Below, piece by piece: positions 23,780 to 36,398 of a stretch of DNA of 64,000 bases. The stretch's first letter is position 1, and the number at the start of each line of letters is the position of its first letter. The notes beneath the pieces are model-generated. The model did no database searches. It saw only the letters and a program-made list of their open reading frames with translations, and had not been told where the DNA came from. The stretch spans positions 3,643,092 to 3,707,091 of the forward strand of contig JAQFVV010000020.1 of NCBI GenBank assembly GCA_028023455.1, read 5' to 3'. A program made the translations under genes and the position numbers. This DNA is from Epiperipatus broadwayi (taxonomy: Eukaryota > Onychophora > Udeonychophora > Euonychophora > Peripatidae).

Positions 23780-24960
23780 CTACGCTGTTGATGAGAGCGT
23801 TATGAGTGAGGTTGATAGGGTCCTAGTAATAGATCTAATTGGAGTTCGATAAATTTGAAGTGATGGGTATTTAAACAGAAAATATCCTCTTTGTGGCAGA
23901 ATGAAGAAGTTAAGTCTGCATTTGCAGAAATATTTTTTAAGTAAGAAGCTACAGATCGACAATGCTTCCAAACTAATCTTGATAAAGAAATCAAGATATT
24001 TGGGCTCTAAGATTCAGAATTTAAATATTTGGATAATCTATTTATTTGTGCAATGAAAAAAAAGTTGGAGTGTTAATAACTATTCAGATTTCTGGGCAAG
24101 ATTATAAGTTTCCCAGTAATTAATTTTAGTTAATAGAGTAGGTTGCTTGAGGATGGAGTGTGTGGAAAGGATATTGAGAAGGTTTTTGAAAAGGGTATTT
24201 TTAACTGTTGGTGGCGTATCTGTTGGGATGGTGCAAATATATTTGTGAAAGTTTGGAAAAAGTATGAGAAAATTGATGATAACATTCATTATTTTGGATA
24301 TAGATTATAGAGATATAATGAAGTGAGAGATCATTGTTAGAGGGATGTTTTTGCATGGTTTTAATACACATCACCATAGCCTTTCTTCAACATGAATTTT
24401 TTTTTCTTTTTTGAAAAAAGTAGTGTTTTTGGTGAATAATAAGATGTTTTGGGAAATGATAAATAGACTATAGATAAAAAAATTGATTTTAGAGTCATGG
24501 ATATAAGGGGAATATCTTGGAATTGATTGTAGAGTTGTAAATGGGAAAACCTAAAAAGTTATGAGGAGGTACTGTAAAGGTAGAAGGCATACTATTTGCT
24601 ATTAAAATGTTCCATGTAGATGATTTATTGAGGCTAAAATGGAAATTGTACTGTTTTGTATCATCTTCAAGACTTGTTGTCAATGCAAAAAGAAATTTTT
24701 TGAAGGGAGAAAGATGATAGTCATCCATATAGAAAATATATTTATCATTTTTATTGATGAGTGGAATATTGATGAAAGGTATTTTGTATTCAATTTCTAA
24801 TAGCAAATAATTAATATAAGTAATAAATAGGAAGACGCTCAAATAATCATTTTGGTTAAACAAAATAGTTTCTAAATAATTAAATTTAGTTATTTCCTTC
24901 ACATTCATATTTCTAAAACATTTGTATTTGTTTTCTTTGGCAAATAATCGTAATTATTTT
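23780..24960 (-). pseudogene. Decayed LINE ORF2 (relative of the 1314-7613 element), antisense in intron 1
   Basis: The minus-strand ORF at 24495-24908 carries a reverse-transcriptase segment with YMDDY at the catalytic position, then LNKSSTWNI and NFLGFPIYNS, matching YIDD, FNKSSIWKI and RYLGFPIYKT of the full-length element. Further down on the minus strand, 24080-24289 (IPTDTPP ... INYWETYNL) matches the region after that element's stop codon (TPTDRPP ... ITLWEAYNI). Many stops and shifts separate the pieces. The homology fades beyond about 24960. Confidence 0.8.
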
Positions 24961-26619
24961 ATTAGCACAAATTTCCATAAGTAATTCCACATCTTGTATA
25001 TTTTTGTACCCTAAAAGGTATCATCAGCAAGGAAAAGATCTGGCACAACATTCACTTTCTTATATTTACTCAAGATATTTATAAAACTTCTTTTAATCCT
25101 TGTAAATATTACAAAATCTGTATAAAGGGGCATAATCGTGTCTTAGTTCTAAAATGGGCTAGGACGACATAGCTTCTCTGTTAATAAAGTCAGGAATCCC
25201 TGATCTCAAGGAAACTCCCTACTGCCAAAACTCACCTCTTGTTTATTCAACAACTTTATCTATAAAAATATCTTTATCATTATCAATAGCCTAAAAAAAT
25301 TCTATATTCATACAATTTATATTTATTTTTCATAAAAATATTATTTTCATTCTTTATATTATAAATATCTATAATTTATTAATTAATGACAAATTCTTTT
25401 AATCAAGTTATAATGAATAGCCATATTTTATCATAAAATATCTCTTTTAATTAATAACTTTCTTACTGTTATGTATCCCATTTTTCTTATCCCATTTTTC
25501 ACATTTGCTTTCCATCTTTATCTACTTTTTATTAATGGCAATATTTTTTGTTATAATCTTTACTAATATTGCATTTTAACATATTTATAATACATTCAGT
25601 CTCTTTTTAAGCAAATAAACAAACACAAATCTTTATTCAACATATTTTTTAAATCCATTTAATGACTTATTTGCTTAAAACCAATTAAAAAATATTTTAA
25701 CTATTCTATTACTATGTATAAATTTTCAATTTTTCAACTTGCATTTTGCATCTCTCACGTAAAATCTTGAGCATCCCATTTTCTCAGAAGAGATTTATTT
25801 AATGACGAAATATTTGCTTCCTATTTTGTTTGACTTCTATCCAACATATCGAATGGCGTTTAATGCACGAAACATAGCCTCTATTTCATTGAAAACAGGC
25901 ACACTGAGTCATTAAGCCCAAAGAAACTCGTTGGCTGTCATATTTTTTCTTTTATCATTTTCTAACCTGCAAATCTTTTAAATCTTTAGATGAATTTATT
26001 TTCAATCCTATTTTTATAAAATTCTTTTTGTCCAATTTTTTCTGTCGTTTTATAACGATTCTAATCATTATTTAATCCCATGATAACAAATATAAATCCA
26101 CTTATTATATATTTTCTTAATTTATATTTAATTTTTTAAAATTCATTATTTCCATTTTTTCTGATTGCGTCTTCATTCTAGTAATAAATGGTTTATATAT
26201 TTTTTCATTTTTTAAATTTAAACCACAAAACAAAGCCCAATTTATTCTCTGCATCATGCTGGAGCTTAAAGCATTGTTATAATCATAAAATGTTTACTCC
26301 TGATAATCTGCTTACATTAAACTGTCTAAATCTTTAATTTTTATATTTGCTCTCTCTCTGTTTTTTATTTTTATTACTGATATTTTTCTTTCACAATTTT
26401 TATTGTTTAGCAATTAACTTTTCGCCACACTTTTGTTCTATTTTTTTTTATTCTGTTAAACTGACGCAATATCTTTGTTCAATTCTTTAGCCTATCTGGT
26501 TATATTTTGGATTCATTTTGTAGTTTATTTCTTCTTCAAAATCCAATTAAAAAACTATTGAGTTATTTTATTATTATCCATAAATTTCATTTTTATATTT
26601 TTCATGTTTAAAGCATTGG

Positions 26620-27615
26620 ATCATCAAGGTATAGATCCAGGATATTGTCAGATTTTAAATAATATTTTCTAAAAATGCAAAAGCAATAATTAGATTACAT
26701 AATGATACCAGGCAGGTCAACACTGACAAAAGTGTAAGACAGGGTGAGTCCATATCTCCAAAACTTTTTACAGCAGTGCTACAAGAAGTATTTTGTGGAT
26801 TAAAATGGGAAGCTAAAGGAGTGAAAGTAAATGGAGATTATTTAAGTCATTTAGATTTTGCAGATGATGTAATTGTTTTTGCAAATAATGTTTTAGAATT
26901 GCAGGAAATGTTGCAGGAGTTATCAGAGAAAGTAGGAAAGTAGGACTAAAGATAAATGTTAAAAAGATAAATGTTAAATGTTATATTTCTCAAAATATGA
27001 AAATAAAGATTTATTATGATGATTTAAAAAAAGTTAACAGCTACAAATATCTTTGTCAGATTATTAATACAGATGGAAACATAATGGATCATAAAATTAA
27101 ACTTGGTTGGAGTGCTTTTGATAGAAATAACTTGATACTAAAAGGAAATATGCCTTTGTGTTTGAAAAAAAAAAGTTTTTTACTAAATGTGTTTTACTAG
27201 TTCTTACTTATGGATCTGAGACATAGACATTTAATAGAAGAGCAATACAGAGACTTCAGACCACTCAAAGAAGTATGGAGGGATGTTATATTGGGAGTAA
27301 CAAGAAGAGATCGAAAACACAATATATGGGTAAGAGAACAAACATGAGTACTGATCTCATTGAAAGAATTAAAAGACTGAAGTGGAGTTGGGCTGGACAT
27401 ATTTGTTAGAAGAGATGATAATAGATGGACAATTGAGATCTTAAACTGGATTCCAAGAGATTCTAAAAGACACAGAAAGAAACCACATATGAGATGGATG
27501 GATGAAATAAGAAAATGTGCAAGGATGATGTGGAGATGAGAAGCTAAAGATTGGAGAAGATGGATTAAACTTTGAGAGACCTTCATACTACAGTGGATTG
27601 ATAATGTTTGATGAT
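26620..27615 (+). pseudogene. RTE-type retrotransposon, 3' part of the reverse transcriptase, decayed
   Basis: It matches the full RTE copy at 57902-61199 from ALDHQGIDPGYC onward. The palm segment VRQGESISPKLFTAV and the catalytic FADD are still readable near 26857-26868; the complete copy has FADN there. C-terminal pieces (TYGSE, QTSMEGCYIGSNKKRS-like) follow in shifting frames. It ends with gataatgtttgatgatgatg, the same TGA/GAT-repeat tail that ends the complete copy. The 5' end is truncated, as is usual for TPRT. Confidence 0.88.
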
Positions 27616-28247
27616 GATGATTATGATGAACCTGCTTAACTATCCATGCAATATTGATTAAACTTATCTTTAAAGAGTAAAAAAGTAATCAAACCTTAAC
27701 ATTCAGCATTTTGATAAATATGGAGTTCAGTGCTTTCTCTTCACTGCTATTGAAGAGGCCCTTTGCTCTAAAATAAGCCAATAAATGAATGTTAGTTTAT
27801 ATATATAAATCAATTATAATCTAGCCCAGTGTTTCCCAACCTTTTTTGGCTAACGTACCACTTGGTAGTACATTACGCTAAATTGTACCACTTCGTAAAA
27901 ATGATTGTATTTCGTGAAATTTGTTATTGCGAGTGTGTTGTTTTATTTGCATTATAAATATTATAGGGTGACCATGTATGTATTCACATCTCATAATGAG
28001 ACAAATTACATTGAAACACGCCTAAACATCATGCCAGATTATAAACTCACTGAAATTATAAACTCACTGTAACACATTTATATGTATGTGTTTGTTCGAA
28101 GTTTCATATTTTTTCCAAAATAATTTATTAAAGATTACATTATTACATTAAAGGTTATTTTGTACATATTTTGTTCAAAGTGTTTTCCCATTCCTTCATT
28201 TGGTTTTACCGAATTTGAGTCTGTTTTCTCTTTTTCGGAGCATCTTG

Positions 28248-28520
28248 CTATTGGTTGGACCATGGAGAGGATAAATTCAGCATGTCCCAAGTCATGGTAA
28301 AAATAACCTCAGGGGTTATCAGGCTATCTTTTGTTTTCTTTATATTGTTCAGCATAAAGTTAATAAGATTAAAATTTTGATGATTAAATACTAGCTTACA
28401 TCTAGTAATCCACAATAGATGATCAAGAATTAATGAGAGTCTAATTTCTGGGTATGATCCTTTTCTGATACATTCTTTCAAATTAAATAATTTAGATTGA
28501 TTTGCCTTGATCCAACTCAT
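28248..28520 (-). pseudogene. LINE ORF2 C-terminal fragment nested in the hAT relic
   Basis: The product (IRLSLILDHLLWITRCKLVF ... NNIKKTKDSLIT ... FTMTWDML) aligns with the C-terminus of the LINE at 1314-7613 (IRLSTFVLYSIWIVRCKSLM ... LKKIKKRDQLLA ... FADTWSLI). It lies between the hAT terminus and its transposase, so it inserted after the hAT element. Confidence 0.72.
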
Positions 28521-28639
28521 TATTTATCTACTATTTTGTCATATTTCGTTTACTAATAAATGGGTTTAATAAAAACACAAAATTATAAAAACCAATTAAT
28601 ATATTTTCTTATCATAATCAAATATTTTTATAAAATAAA

Positions 28640-29182
28640 TTTAATGAGATCTTTGTGCTTGTTTCGAATAACATAATTTTTTGAAATTTGGTTCAAAAGA
28701 TGCGAGGTATACCCTTAAGTCTACAGCTGCGTTCAATCTGTTTCGATACTTATTTTTTTAAAAAATATCTCTTTCTATTAATTCTGTACTAGTAAACGGT
28801 AATAATAATTTAAGAGCTTTCTCAGAAAGTTGTTCATATTCTTTAATGATTAACCAATATTAATTAGATCGTGTCGTTTGAATTCTACTTGTAAAGTTCT
28901 GTCACATGATAATTCTATTAAATTTTCTTTATCTTTTATTGATAATGATGTAGCTTTTTCTAAATTTTCTTCAGAGAAGGGGTTTGAAATCCAATTATCA
29001 TTTGTGTTTTCGGGTTTTGGAAAATATTCCATGAAAGACAATTTTAATCCTGTTAAATGTGCTATTATATTTTCTCGTATATCTTGAGACAAACTAACCT
29101 TATTTTCAAACAAAAAAATATGTAGAGTTTCAAATAGTTCCAGTTGATTGTTTTCGATACTTATATATATTACTGTTTCCAA
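28640..29182 (-). pseudogene. hAT transposase C-terminal part (ZBED5/SCAND3-like)
   Basis: The ORF at 28850-29182 (110 codons) holds the segment before the hAT dimerisation domain (DNWISNPFSEENLEKA ... LIELSCDRTLQVEFKR). The following sequence, through one shift, continues with YEQLSEKALKLLLPFTST, NKYRNRLNAAVDLRVYLASF and an S-H-terminated end, which is the hAT C-terminal dimerisation motif (LLPF-ST, K-RNRL ... DLR). The N-terminal BED finger and catalytic core are absent. Confidence 0.85.
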
Positions 29183-29439
29183 AAATCTAATTTCTTAATC
29201 AACTTTCAATTTTATCATTAACATTAAAGATCGTTATCGACAGTACATATTAACAACTTTACTGTACAGTATAATATTATTAATTAAAATAATTTTTATG
29301 AATTATAGGAAAAAACGTTTCTATGATATTTTTATGATTTTTTTTTTAATGTCCGCCATTATTGATTATTTTTCGTGTACCACCAACCAGCAATTCGCGT
29401 ACCACCAGTGGTACGCGTACCACAGGTTGGGAAACAGCC

Positions 29440-30128
29440 AATAAATCATTGGTTTAATTGCCAGGATTAATTAATCTTTGTTTAAAATAAGTAATTGATG
29501 TATTAATCCTAGTTTAGCTTTAGCATATTTTGGCATTAAATTTAATAAAAACAGTGACGTCAAAAAATTTCCATCAGATCACAGAAATATTTTATATTAA
29601 AAATGACTCATGTGTTTTCGATTAATTATAAATTTACAAAAATAAACATTTCAAGATTTTACCTTGTGTAAATTATTTAAGATTAAATAGACTGGTGACT
29701 CAATAACACTTTCATAAAGTAATGTTGAACTATACAAATATCCCTATCCAATTTTTCACAAATCAAGAAGTAGTCATAATCAATATCATTCTCATTTATT
29801 TAAAGTGGTTGAATGATGGCATAATGGCAGATAATTAAATTTAATAAACATAATGCCAAAAGATTTCATATACATCAAGAATTATATTACACATTAAAAT
29901 TGTCATTTAATTATTCTATTCTATATATATTAATTCTAATATTCTCCCTGAAAAATGATGAATTCATAGTATTATTTCTGGAAGCTTCTGTGTAATAAAA
30001 ATATAATAGCTAAATAACTGACGTTTCAGTACAATAACAAATACTTTCCTCAGAGCTTATTTCTTTCTCAAACACAATATATATATAATACAGTACCCGT
30101 TATAAAATATTATATATATAAATTTTAA
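29440..30128. other. AT-rich intronic DNA, nothing recognised
   Basis: No ORF or element found; includes short AT tracts near 30082-30120. Confidence 0.5.
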
Positions 30129-31140
30129 CGGTCCTCGTCAGCTTTAACTGAATTTCAAATTTTTAAACTTAATGTTACTTATATTTCCATAAGCTGTGTA
30201 TGGTCGCAACTTGCCTATTATTAACATCATTTTTATATTTATCAATTAATATTGCCTCTTTAATTTTTCTCTTTTTATGATTTCTTTCTTCCATTAATAT
30301 TTTTATTTCATTACTATTAAATGTAAACTTAATAATTACAAGTTTTTTCATGGTAAAAGAATACTGAAGCTGTATTAAATTGACTATTTACGTTATTTTC
30401 GTTATATAATAATTGATGCTCCTTCAATCTTTTTTCCACAGAACATCTCGATTCACCGATGTAAAATTTCTGACATCCACATGAAATCTGATAAATTATA
30501 TTACTTCTTTGCAATTTAGGAATTATACTATTAGAATTATTAATCAATCGATTAACATTCGGAGGAAAACAAAATGAAATATTATACTTTTCTTTAAATA
30601 TATTCTTAATTAATTTAGATTGCATGTTATTTACAAATGGCATAGATATCCATTTTTATTATCTAAAGTAACATTGCAAACACTCTTCTTATTATTAAAT
30701 GAATTTACTGTACTCAATATTTGGTTTTTATCATAACTAACCTTTAAAAGTTCATTAGTAAAGAGTTCAATATTTAAAATTTTATCACTCTTATATTTAC
30801 ATAATTTATCATTGCGATGCAAAAATGATTTCAGACTTGCCATTTTATGTATCATTAGAACACGTGATTTAAAATGAATATATCCTCTTTCTCCAATAGG
30901 TTTAAAAATTAATTTTTAATTTAAATCAGTAGCATTTCTAAATATTTGTAAATCCAAAAATTTTATTTTTCCATTTTGTTCATTCTCAATAGTCCATTTT
31001 AAATTGTTTAAATTATTCAGATTATATAAAAGAACATCAATAATATCTTTAGGACCACAAACAAAAACATCATCAACATATCTAGTATAAATATCTTCAA
31101 AATTAGAAGAATTAAATATAATATCTTCATATTTTGACAA
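30129..31140 (-). pseudogene. Penelope-like element, RT motif C to GIY-YIG endonuclease (left arm of inverted pair)
   Basis: On the minus strand, 31140-30916 reads through the reverse-transcriptase catalytic motif YTRYVDDVFV and KFLDLQIFRN, both typical of Penelope-like RTs. The next ORF (30855-30631) continues the thumb/linker. The ORF at 30643-30329 carries the GIY-YIG endonuclease: IIYQISCGCQKFYIGESRCS ... RLKEHQ. It ends with a HEKTCNY segment and, near 30290-30180, an NRKKKRIKEAIL-like C-terminus in another frame. RT motifs A and B are missing because the copy stops at the junction with the right arm. Confidence 0.88.
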
Positions 31141-32000
31141 TGTAAAATTACAAATTTGATAGAATTAAAAATATAAAAATAAATGATAATGATCTGTTAG
31201 CTTCATTGGATGTAATGGAATTATATAAATCAATTGATCGTCTTGAATCTATAAATTTAATTGAAATTGAATTAATTAATATGTCTATAAATAAACATTT
31301 AATAAATTTTATTATTGAATCACTAAAATTTATAAGTGATAATATTATTGCAACATATAATGATAGGTTTTATAAAATGGGTAAAGGATGGCCAATGGGA
31401 TTATCTATGGTAGCACTTTGCAATGTTACTTTAGATAATAAAAAAATGGATATCTATGCCGTTTATAAATAACATGCAATCTAAATTAATTAAGAATATA
31501 TTTAAAGAAAAGTATAATATTTCATTTTGTGTTCCCCCGAATGTTAATAATTTGATTAATAATTCTAAGAGTATAATTCCTAAATTGCAAAGAAGTAATA
31601 TAATTTATCAGATTTCATGTGGATGTCAGAAATTTTGCATCGGTGAATCAAGATGTTCTGTAGAAAAAAATTGAAGGAGCATCAATTATTATATAACCAA
31701 ATTAAAAATAACATAAATAGTCAATTTAATACAGCTTCAGTATTCTTTGACCATAAAAAAACTTGTAATTATAAGTTTAGATTTAATAGTAATGAAATAA
31801 AAATATTAATGGAAGAAAGAAATCATAAAAAGAGGAAAATTAAAGAGGTAATATTAATTGATAAATATAAGAATGATGTTATTAATAGGCAAGTTGCGAA
31901 TATGGCCATACACAACTTATGGAAATATAGGTAACATTAAGTTTGAAAATTTGAAATTCAGTTAAAACTGACGAGGATTACCACATAATCGAAAGCGCTA
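31141..32000 (+). pseudogene. Penelope-like element, RT motifs A-B fused by deletion to GIY-YIG (right arm of inverted pair)
   Basis: ORF 31206-31472 starts at RT motif A (LDVMELYKSID, with the Leu-Asp just upstream) and passes the FYKMGKGWPMGLSM segment (motif B). It then jumps to CNVTLDNK, deleting the YVDD region. ORFs 31456-31674 and 31653-31934 carry the GIY-YIG endonuclease (IIYQISCGCQKFCIGESRCS ... LKEHQLLY) and the C-terminus (KILMEERNHKKRKIKEVILI ... IHNLWKYR), split by a one-base shift near 31672. A hammerhead-like motif follows the stop. Its GIY-YIG half is an inverted repeat of the left arm. Confidence 0.88.
31968..32000 (+). ncRNA. Hammerhead ribozyme-like motif at Penelope-like 3' end
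   Basis: The core CTGACGA (31968-31974) fits CUGANGA. A stem II of five pairs follows (gatta 31976-31980 with taatc 31986-31990, loop ccaca, one unpaired g). GAA comes next (31991-31993), then a self-complementary stem III AGCGCT and the cleavage position A32000. I see no good stem I, so it is probably decayed. It begins 33 bp after the ORF stop. Hammerheads in the terminal regions of Penelope-like elements are an established phenomenon. Confidence 0.5.
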
Positions 32001-32084
32001 CAAAAGAATTTAAACTATAATATTGTATTTACCATTAAGTATTAATTATTGCATAAAGAAACTTAAGTAATTATATAATGAAGA

Positions 32085-33480
32085 AGTGAGACAGACAATT
32101 AAATTTATGAAGGACTGAAAAGCTTCAGGTAATGATGAAATTATAATTGATATCTTTGGCAAAGTTAGATACTAAGTGTTTAAATGATAAAAATGTACTG
32201 GATGATTGGAAGAATGTTGTATTATTATTAATATTTCAAAAAGTGATAAAGAAGATACTTTATCAATCTTTATCGGCTAACTACAAAATTTTTACCAAGA
32301 TAATTACAACTTGTCTACAGCAAACTTTGAATTTTAATCAACCAAAAGAACAATCTGACTTTAAGTGTCAGTTTAGCACAGTAGATCATATCCAAGTATT
32401 GAGGGAAATTATAGACAGGAAATAAATATGAGTTGTCATTATGCTTTGGATTTGTGGATTATGAAAAGGTACTTGATTCTATAAGCATTTCTTCAGTGAT
32501 TAAAGCATTGAATCATCAAAGTATGGACTCAGGATATTGTCATAGTCTGAAAAATATTTATATAAATGTAACAGCATAATGATACTGAAAAGATTAACTC
32601 TGTGAAGGGTGTATGACAACATGACTCCATATCTCCAAAAATTTTTATAGCAGTATTGCAAAAAGTATTTTGTAGATTAAAATGGGAAGCTAAAGGAGTA
32701 AAAGTAAATGGAGATTATTTAAGTCATTTAGAATTTTCAGGTGATGTAGTTGTTTTTGCAGCTTCAGGAAATCTTGCAAGAGCTATCAGATGAAAGTAAG
32801 AAAGTAGCATTAAAGGTAAATGTTAAAAAGACTAAAGTATTGTTCAATAGATTTTTTCCAAAAGAAGAAAATAAAGATTGATAATGATGAGTTAGAAAAA
32901 GTTAATATCTACAAATACCTTTGTCAGATTATTACTACAGATGGAAACATAATAGATAAAATTAATCATAGAATTAAACTTGGTTGGAATGCTTTTGGTA
33001 AAAGTAACTTAAAAGTAAAAGAAAATATGCCTATGTGGTTTAAAAGAAAGGTTTTTAATAAATGTGTTCTACAAGTTCTTACTTATGGATCTGAGACTTG
33101 AACACTTAACAAAAATAACACTAAAGACTTCAGATCATTCAATGAAGTTTGGAAAGATGTATGTTAAAAATAATAAGAGATTGAAAGCAAAATACATTGG
33201 TGAGGGAACAATAGTTATTATTGACATCATTAAAAGAATTAAGAAACTGAAGTAGAATTGGGTTGTGATATTTATAGAAGAGATGATAATAAATGGATAG
33301 GTGAAATCTTAAATTGGATTCCAAGAGGTTGTAAATGACCTAGATAGAGACTACATATGAGATGGATGAATGAAATAAGAAAGTGTATTGGGGTGATGCG
33401 AGAAGAGAGACTAGAGATTGAAGAAAATGTATTGAATGTGGAAAGATCTTCATCCTGCAGTGGAATGATAATGATGTTTA
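32085..33480 (+). pseudogene. RTE-type reverse transcriptase, decayed copy
   Basis: Collinear with the ORF of the copy at 57902-61199 from EEVRHAIKCMKKGKAPGNDG (here with a stop after the second Lys block) to the C-terminus. Readable stretches are KCLNDKNVLDDWKN, FTKIITTCLQQTLNFNQPKEQ (32147-32425) and the NIYKYLCQIITTDGNI ... MPMWFKRKVFNKCVLQVLTYGSET segment (32820-33101). There are multiple stops, frameshifts and small deletions; the FADD motif is altered to FSGD. It ends near 33470 with tggaatgataatgatg and an A run. Confidence 0.87.
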
Positions 33481-33489
33481 TAAAAAAAA

Positions 33490-34190
33490 AAGAAAGCATT
33501 AAAAAGTTGATCTGACAATTTTTTTAATACAATTTAAAATTTGAATATAGTTTATATAAATTCTTTTTATTGTTATATAAGATAATACTATATAATCCAG
33601 CATAAATTCAAGCACAGAATAAAAATACTTTAACAATTAAATAAATATACAGACACAGGTGTATATATAATAAGCCTGTGTTTCAGTTATTACATTGTAG
33701 AGATGTCTGCCCATCCTTGCATATGTATTTAATGGATTATGTCCTGTACATGTGGGGTTCAGATTGACCTTAGGTTAACATGGGTGTGACAATAATCTCA
33801 GCCTCAGGGTGGCCTTCGAGCATTCCATCATCAGATTTTCAATTGGATGGACGGTTGAAGAGTTGGAGTGTGTAGTAGATTGGAGCCTGTCCATTAAAGA
33901 ATAAAGATTGTCTATCTTAATATATATCTGAGCACTTATAGTATATATGTGTGGGAGATGATAATCTGGACCAACTGATGATTGCTGGTTTAGCATGAAA
34001 TACGTATATTGGTGATTATTTATCTTTTCAGCATATATGTGCTTGAGTGTATCAGTGTTATTAGATATACTGGAGGGTGGTGGGTTGTGTGAAAGTCTGT
34101 GCTCATATACCCTCTATATTAAATATCTATTACTATTATTACTATATTAGTTTAGGTGTTTTTTTAATTGCTATTTATACAAATTTTATT
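33490..34190. other. End of intron 1, no gene seen
   Basis: AT-rich sequence leading into the exon 2 acceptor. ORFs here (33775-33996 minus) show no family resemblance. Confidence 0.5.
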
Positions 34191-34194
34191 TTAG

Positions 34195-34356
34195 AAAAAC
34201 TGGTCATCGAATGGGTTGGAAGAGAAGACAATATTGATGATGATCTAGTTGACTTTTTAGTAAAATGCCAATCTCTTAAAGAGATTTATTTGGAAGCAGA
34301 TATTGGAATGGAGACAATAAATACATTTTTGGATTTGCGAAAAGAAAATAAAATAA
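34195..34356 (+). CDS. FBXO39: FBXO39-like F-box protein, exon 2
   Basis: 162 bp, phase 1 to phase 1, encoding 54 residues: EKLVIEWVGREDNIDDDLVD, then FLVKCQSLKEIYLEA and onward to LRKENKI. This corresponds to the leucine-rich region near the C-terminal third of FBXO39 (vertebrate LQKLTCEF ... LSCRKLFYFKI). The acceptor is attttattttag|aaaaac, after a T-rich tract. The donor is ataa|gtaaat at 34357. Joined to exon 1 it restores the reading frame (PHL-E-KLV). The donor lies only about 45 bp before the large (TATC)n array. Confidence 0.85.
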
Positions 34357-34402
34357 GTAAATTATAATGTTTTCTAATGAATCTCTTAGCTATTTATTTG
34401 TA

Positions 34403-35330
<928 letters not shown>

Positions 35331-36329
35331 ATATATATATATAATGTATGGAAATAAAATAGAATTAACAAGATAAGCAGAAAATGATATTGAATATTAT
35401 TCCTAACTTTATCAAAGCTGCTCTCTTTTTTCCTTTAGAAAATATTATTTATATACATATATTTGCATTGATTTAATATAAATAAAAACAGTCTTTAAAT
35501 AGATAATTGCAAATGATTCGTCAACAGTAATCAAATAGAAATTTAAAAAAAACAATAATCAAAGAGAAACAGAGATGGGAGTGCAGTTCTTACATGTTTT
35601 CCAACAGTCAGATGATAATAATTTTGATACTGTGTCCTTGTTTTTATCCTTTAGATAAGAATATTTAGATATTTATTTACAGATCAATATTGGATAACTG
35701 TTAATATTGACTATGGCCAGCTGTTCTGAAAAGATCCTAAGTCTGTTTCAACAAACATAGGTTAATGTGAACATTTTAACCTGAATATCTATTACTAACT
35801 AATAATTAGATTGTTGGCAGGATTAGAAGAAGATGGACAACTACTGCATTAGAAAGATCTTAAGATAATATTCTGACCACTACTATTTATTTGTTTTGTT
35901 AATATATTCTAAATATTTCTCAGGAAAATATGTACAATATTAGATAGAATATTATAATTTGAAAATTTATGCTCATTTATATATGTTTTTCTTAATCAAA
36001 TATCTACTACCAAAATAATTATCAAAATTAAAATATAATTACTTATTACAGATATTGTTTTAAATATGCATACAATACAGAGGAGCTGTGAACTACACTG
36101 TATCTAATACATGACTTCAATTATAGGATAATGTAAGCAGCAAAAAACTATTAAAATTTTGAAAATTTTATATTTGACAGTTATTGTTCCTTCTTTGAAT
36201 GCTGCATGCAATTTTATATTTTAAGAAAATTTCTTCAGTTTAAATTGAAAGCATACATTTTATTTTTCCTTTATTATCCTTTTCAAAGTTGATGTGCTGA
36301 ATTTTGCACAATAAAATATTTTGTTCTTG

Positions 36330-36398
36330 CATTGGTGGTCGAGAGGTCAGCGCGACTGCCTTGCACTTGCGGGTTTGCGTCCCGGCCGATGCTATGAC
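36330..36398 (+). repeat. tRNA-derived SINE
   Basis: Begins attggtggtcgagaggtcag (box A-like tggtcgagagg) and has gcgggtttgcgtcccggccg (box B-like), then atgctatgac and an AT tail. Same family as the copies at 20311 and 21185. No complete tRNA cloverleaf can be drawn. Confidence 0.78.

Larger units (their letters stand above)
27827..29437 (-). mobile_element. hAT DNA transposon relic with a LINE fragment inside
   Basis: The ends are inverted: cagtgtttcccaacctttt at 27827 and caggttgggaaacag at 29423-29437. Subterminal gtaccac/gtggtac words occur near both ends (27872-27895 and 29379-29423). CAGTGTTTCCCAACC termini are typical of many hAT families. The minus strand encodes the end of a ZBED5/GTF2IRD2-like transposase. 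An 8-bp target duplication is not clear, and the right terminus has lost its last bases. Confidence 0.85.
22419..34194 (+). other. Intron 1 of the FBXO39-like gene (11.8 kb, transposon-rich)
   Basis: It opens with gtatca at 22419 and closes with a pyrimidine-rich tttttaattg...ttttag at 34194. Inside are a (CT)n tract right after the donor, an antisense LINE relic, two sense RTE relics, an hAT relic and an inverted Penelope-like pair, all listed separately. The rest is AT-rich sequence in which I see no gene (22600-23770, 25100-26620, 29440-30120, 33490-34190). Confidence 0.8.

Noticed and set aside
36330-36398. Functional tRNA gene
   Set aside because: Box A and box B-like sequences are present but acceptor, anticodon and variable regions do not fold into a cloverleaf; other copies with the same tail show it is a SINE.
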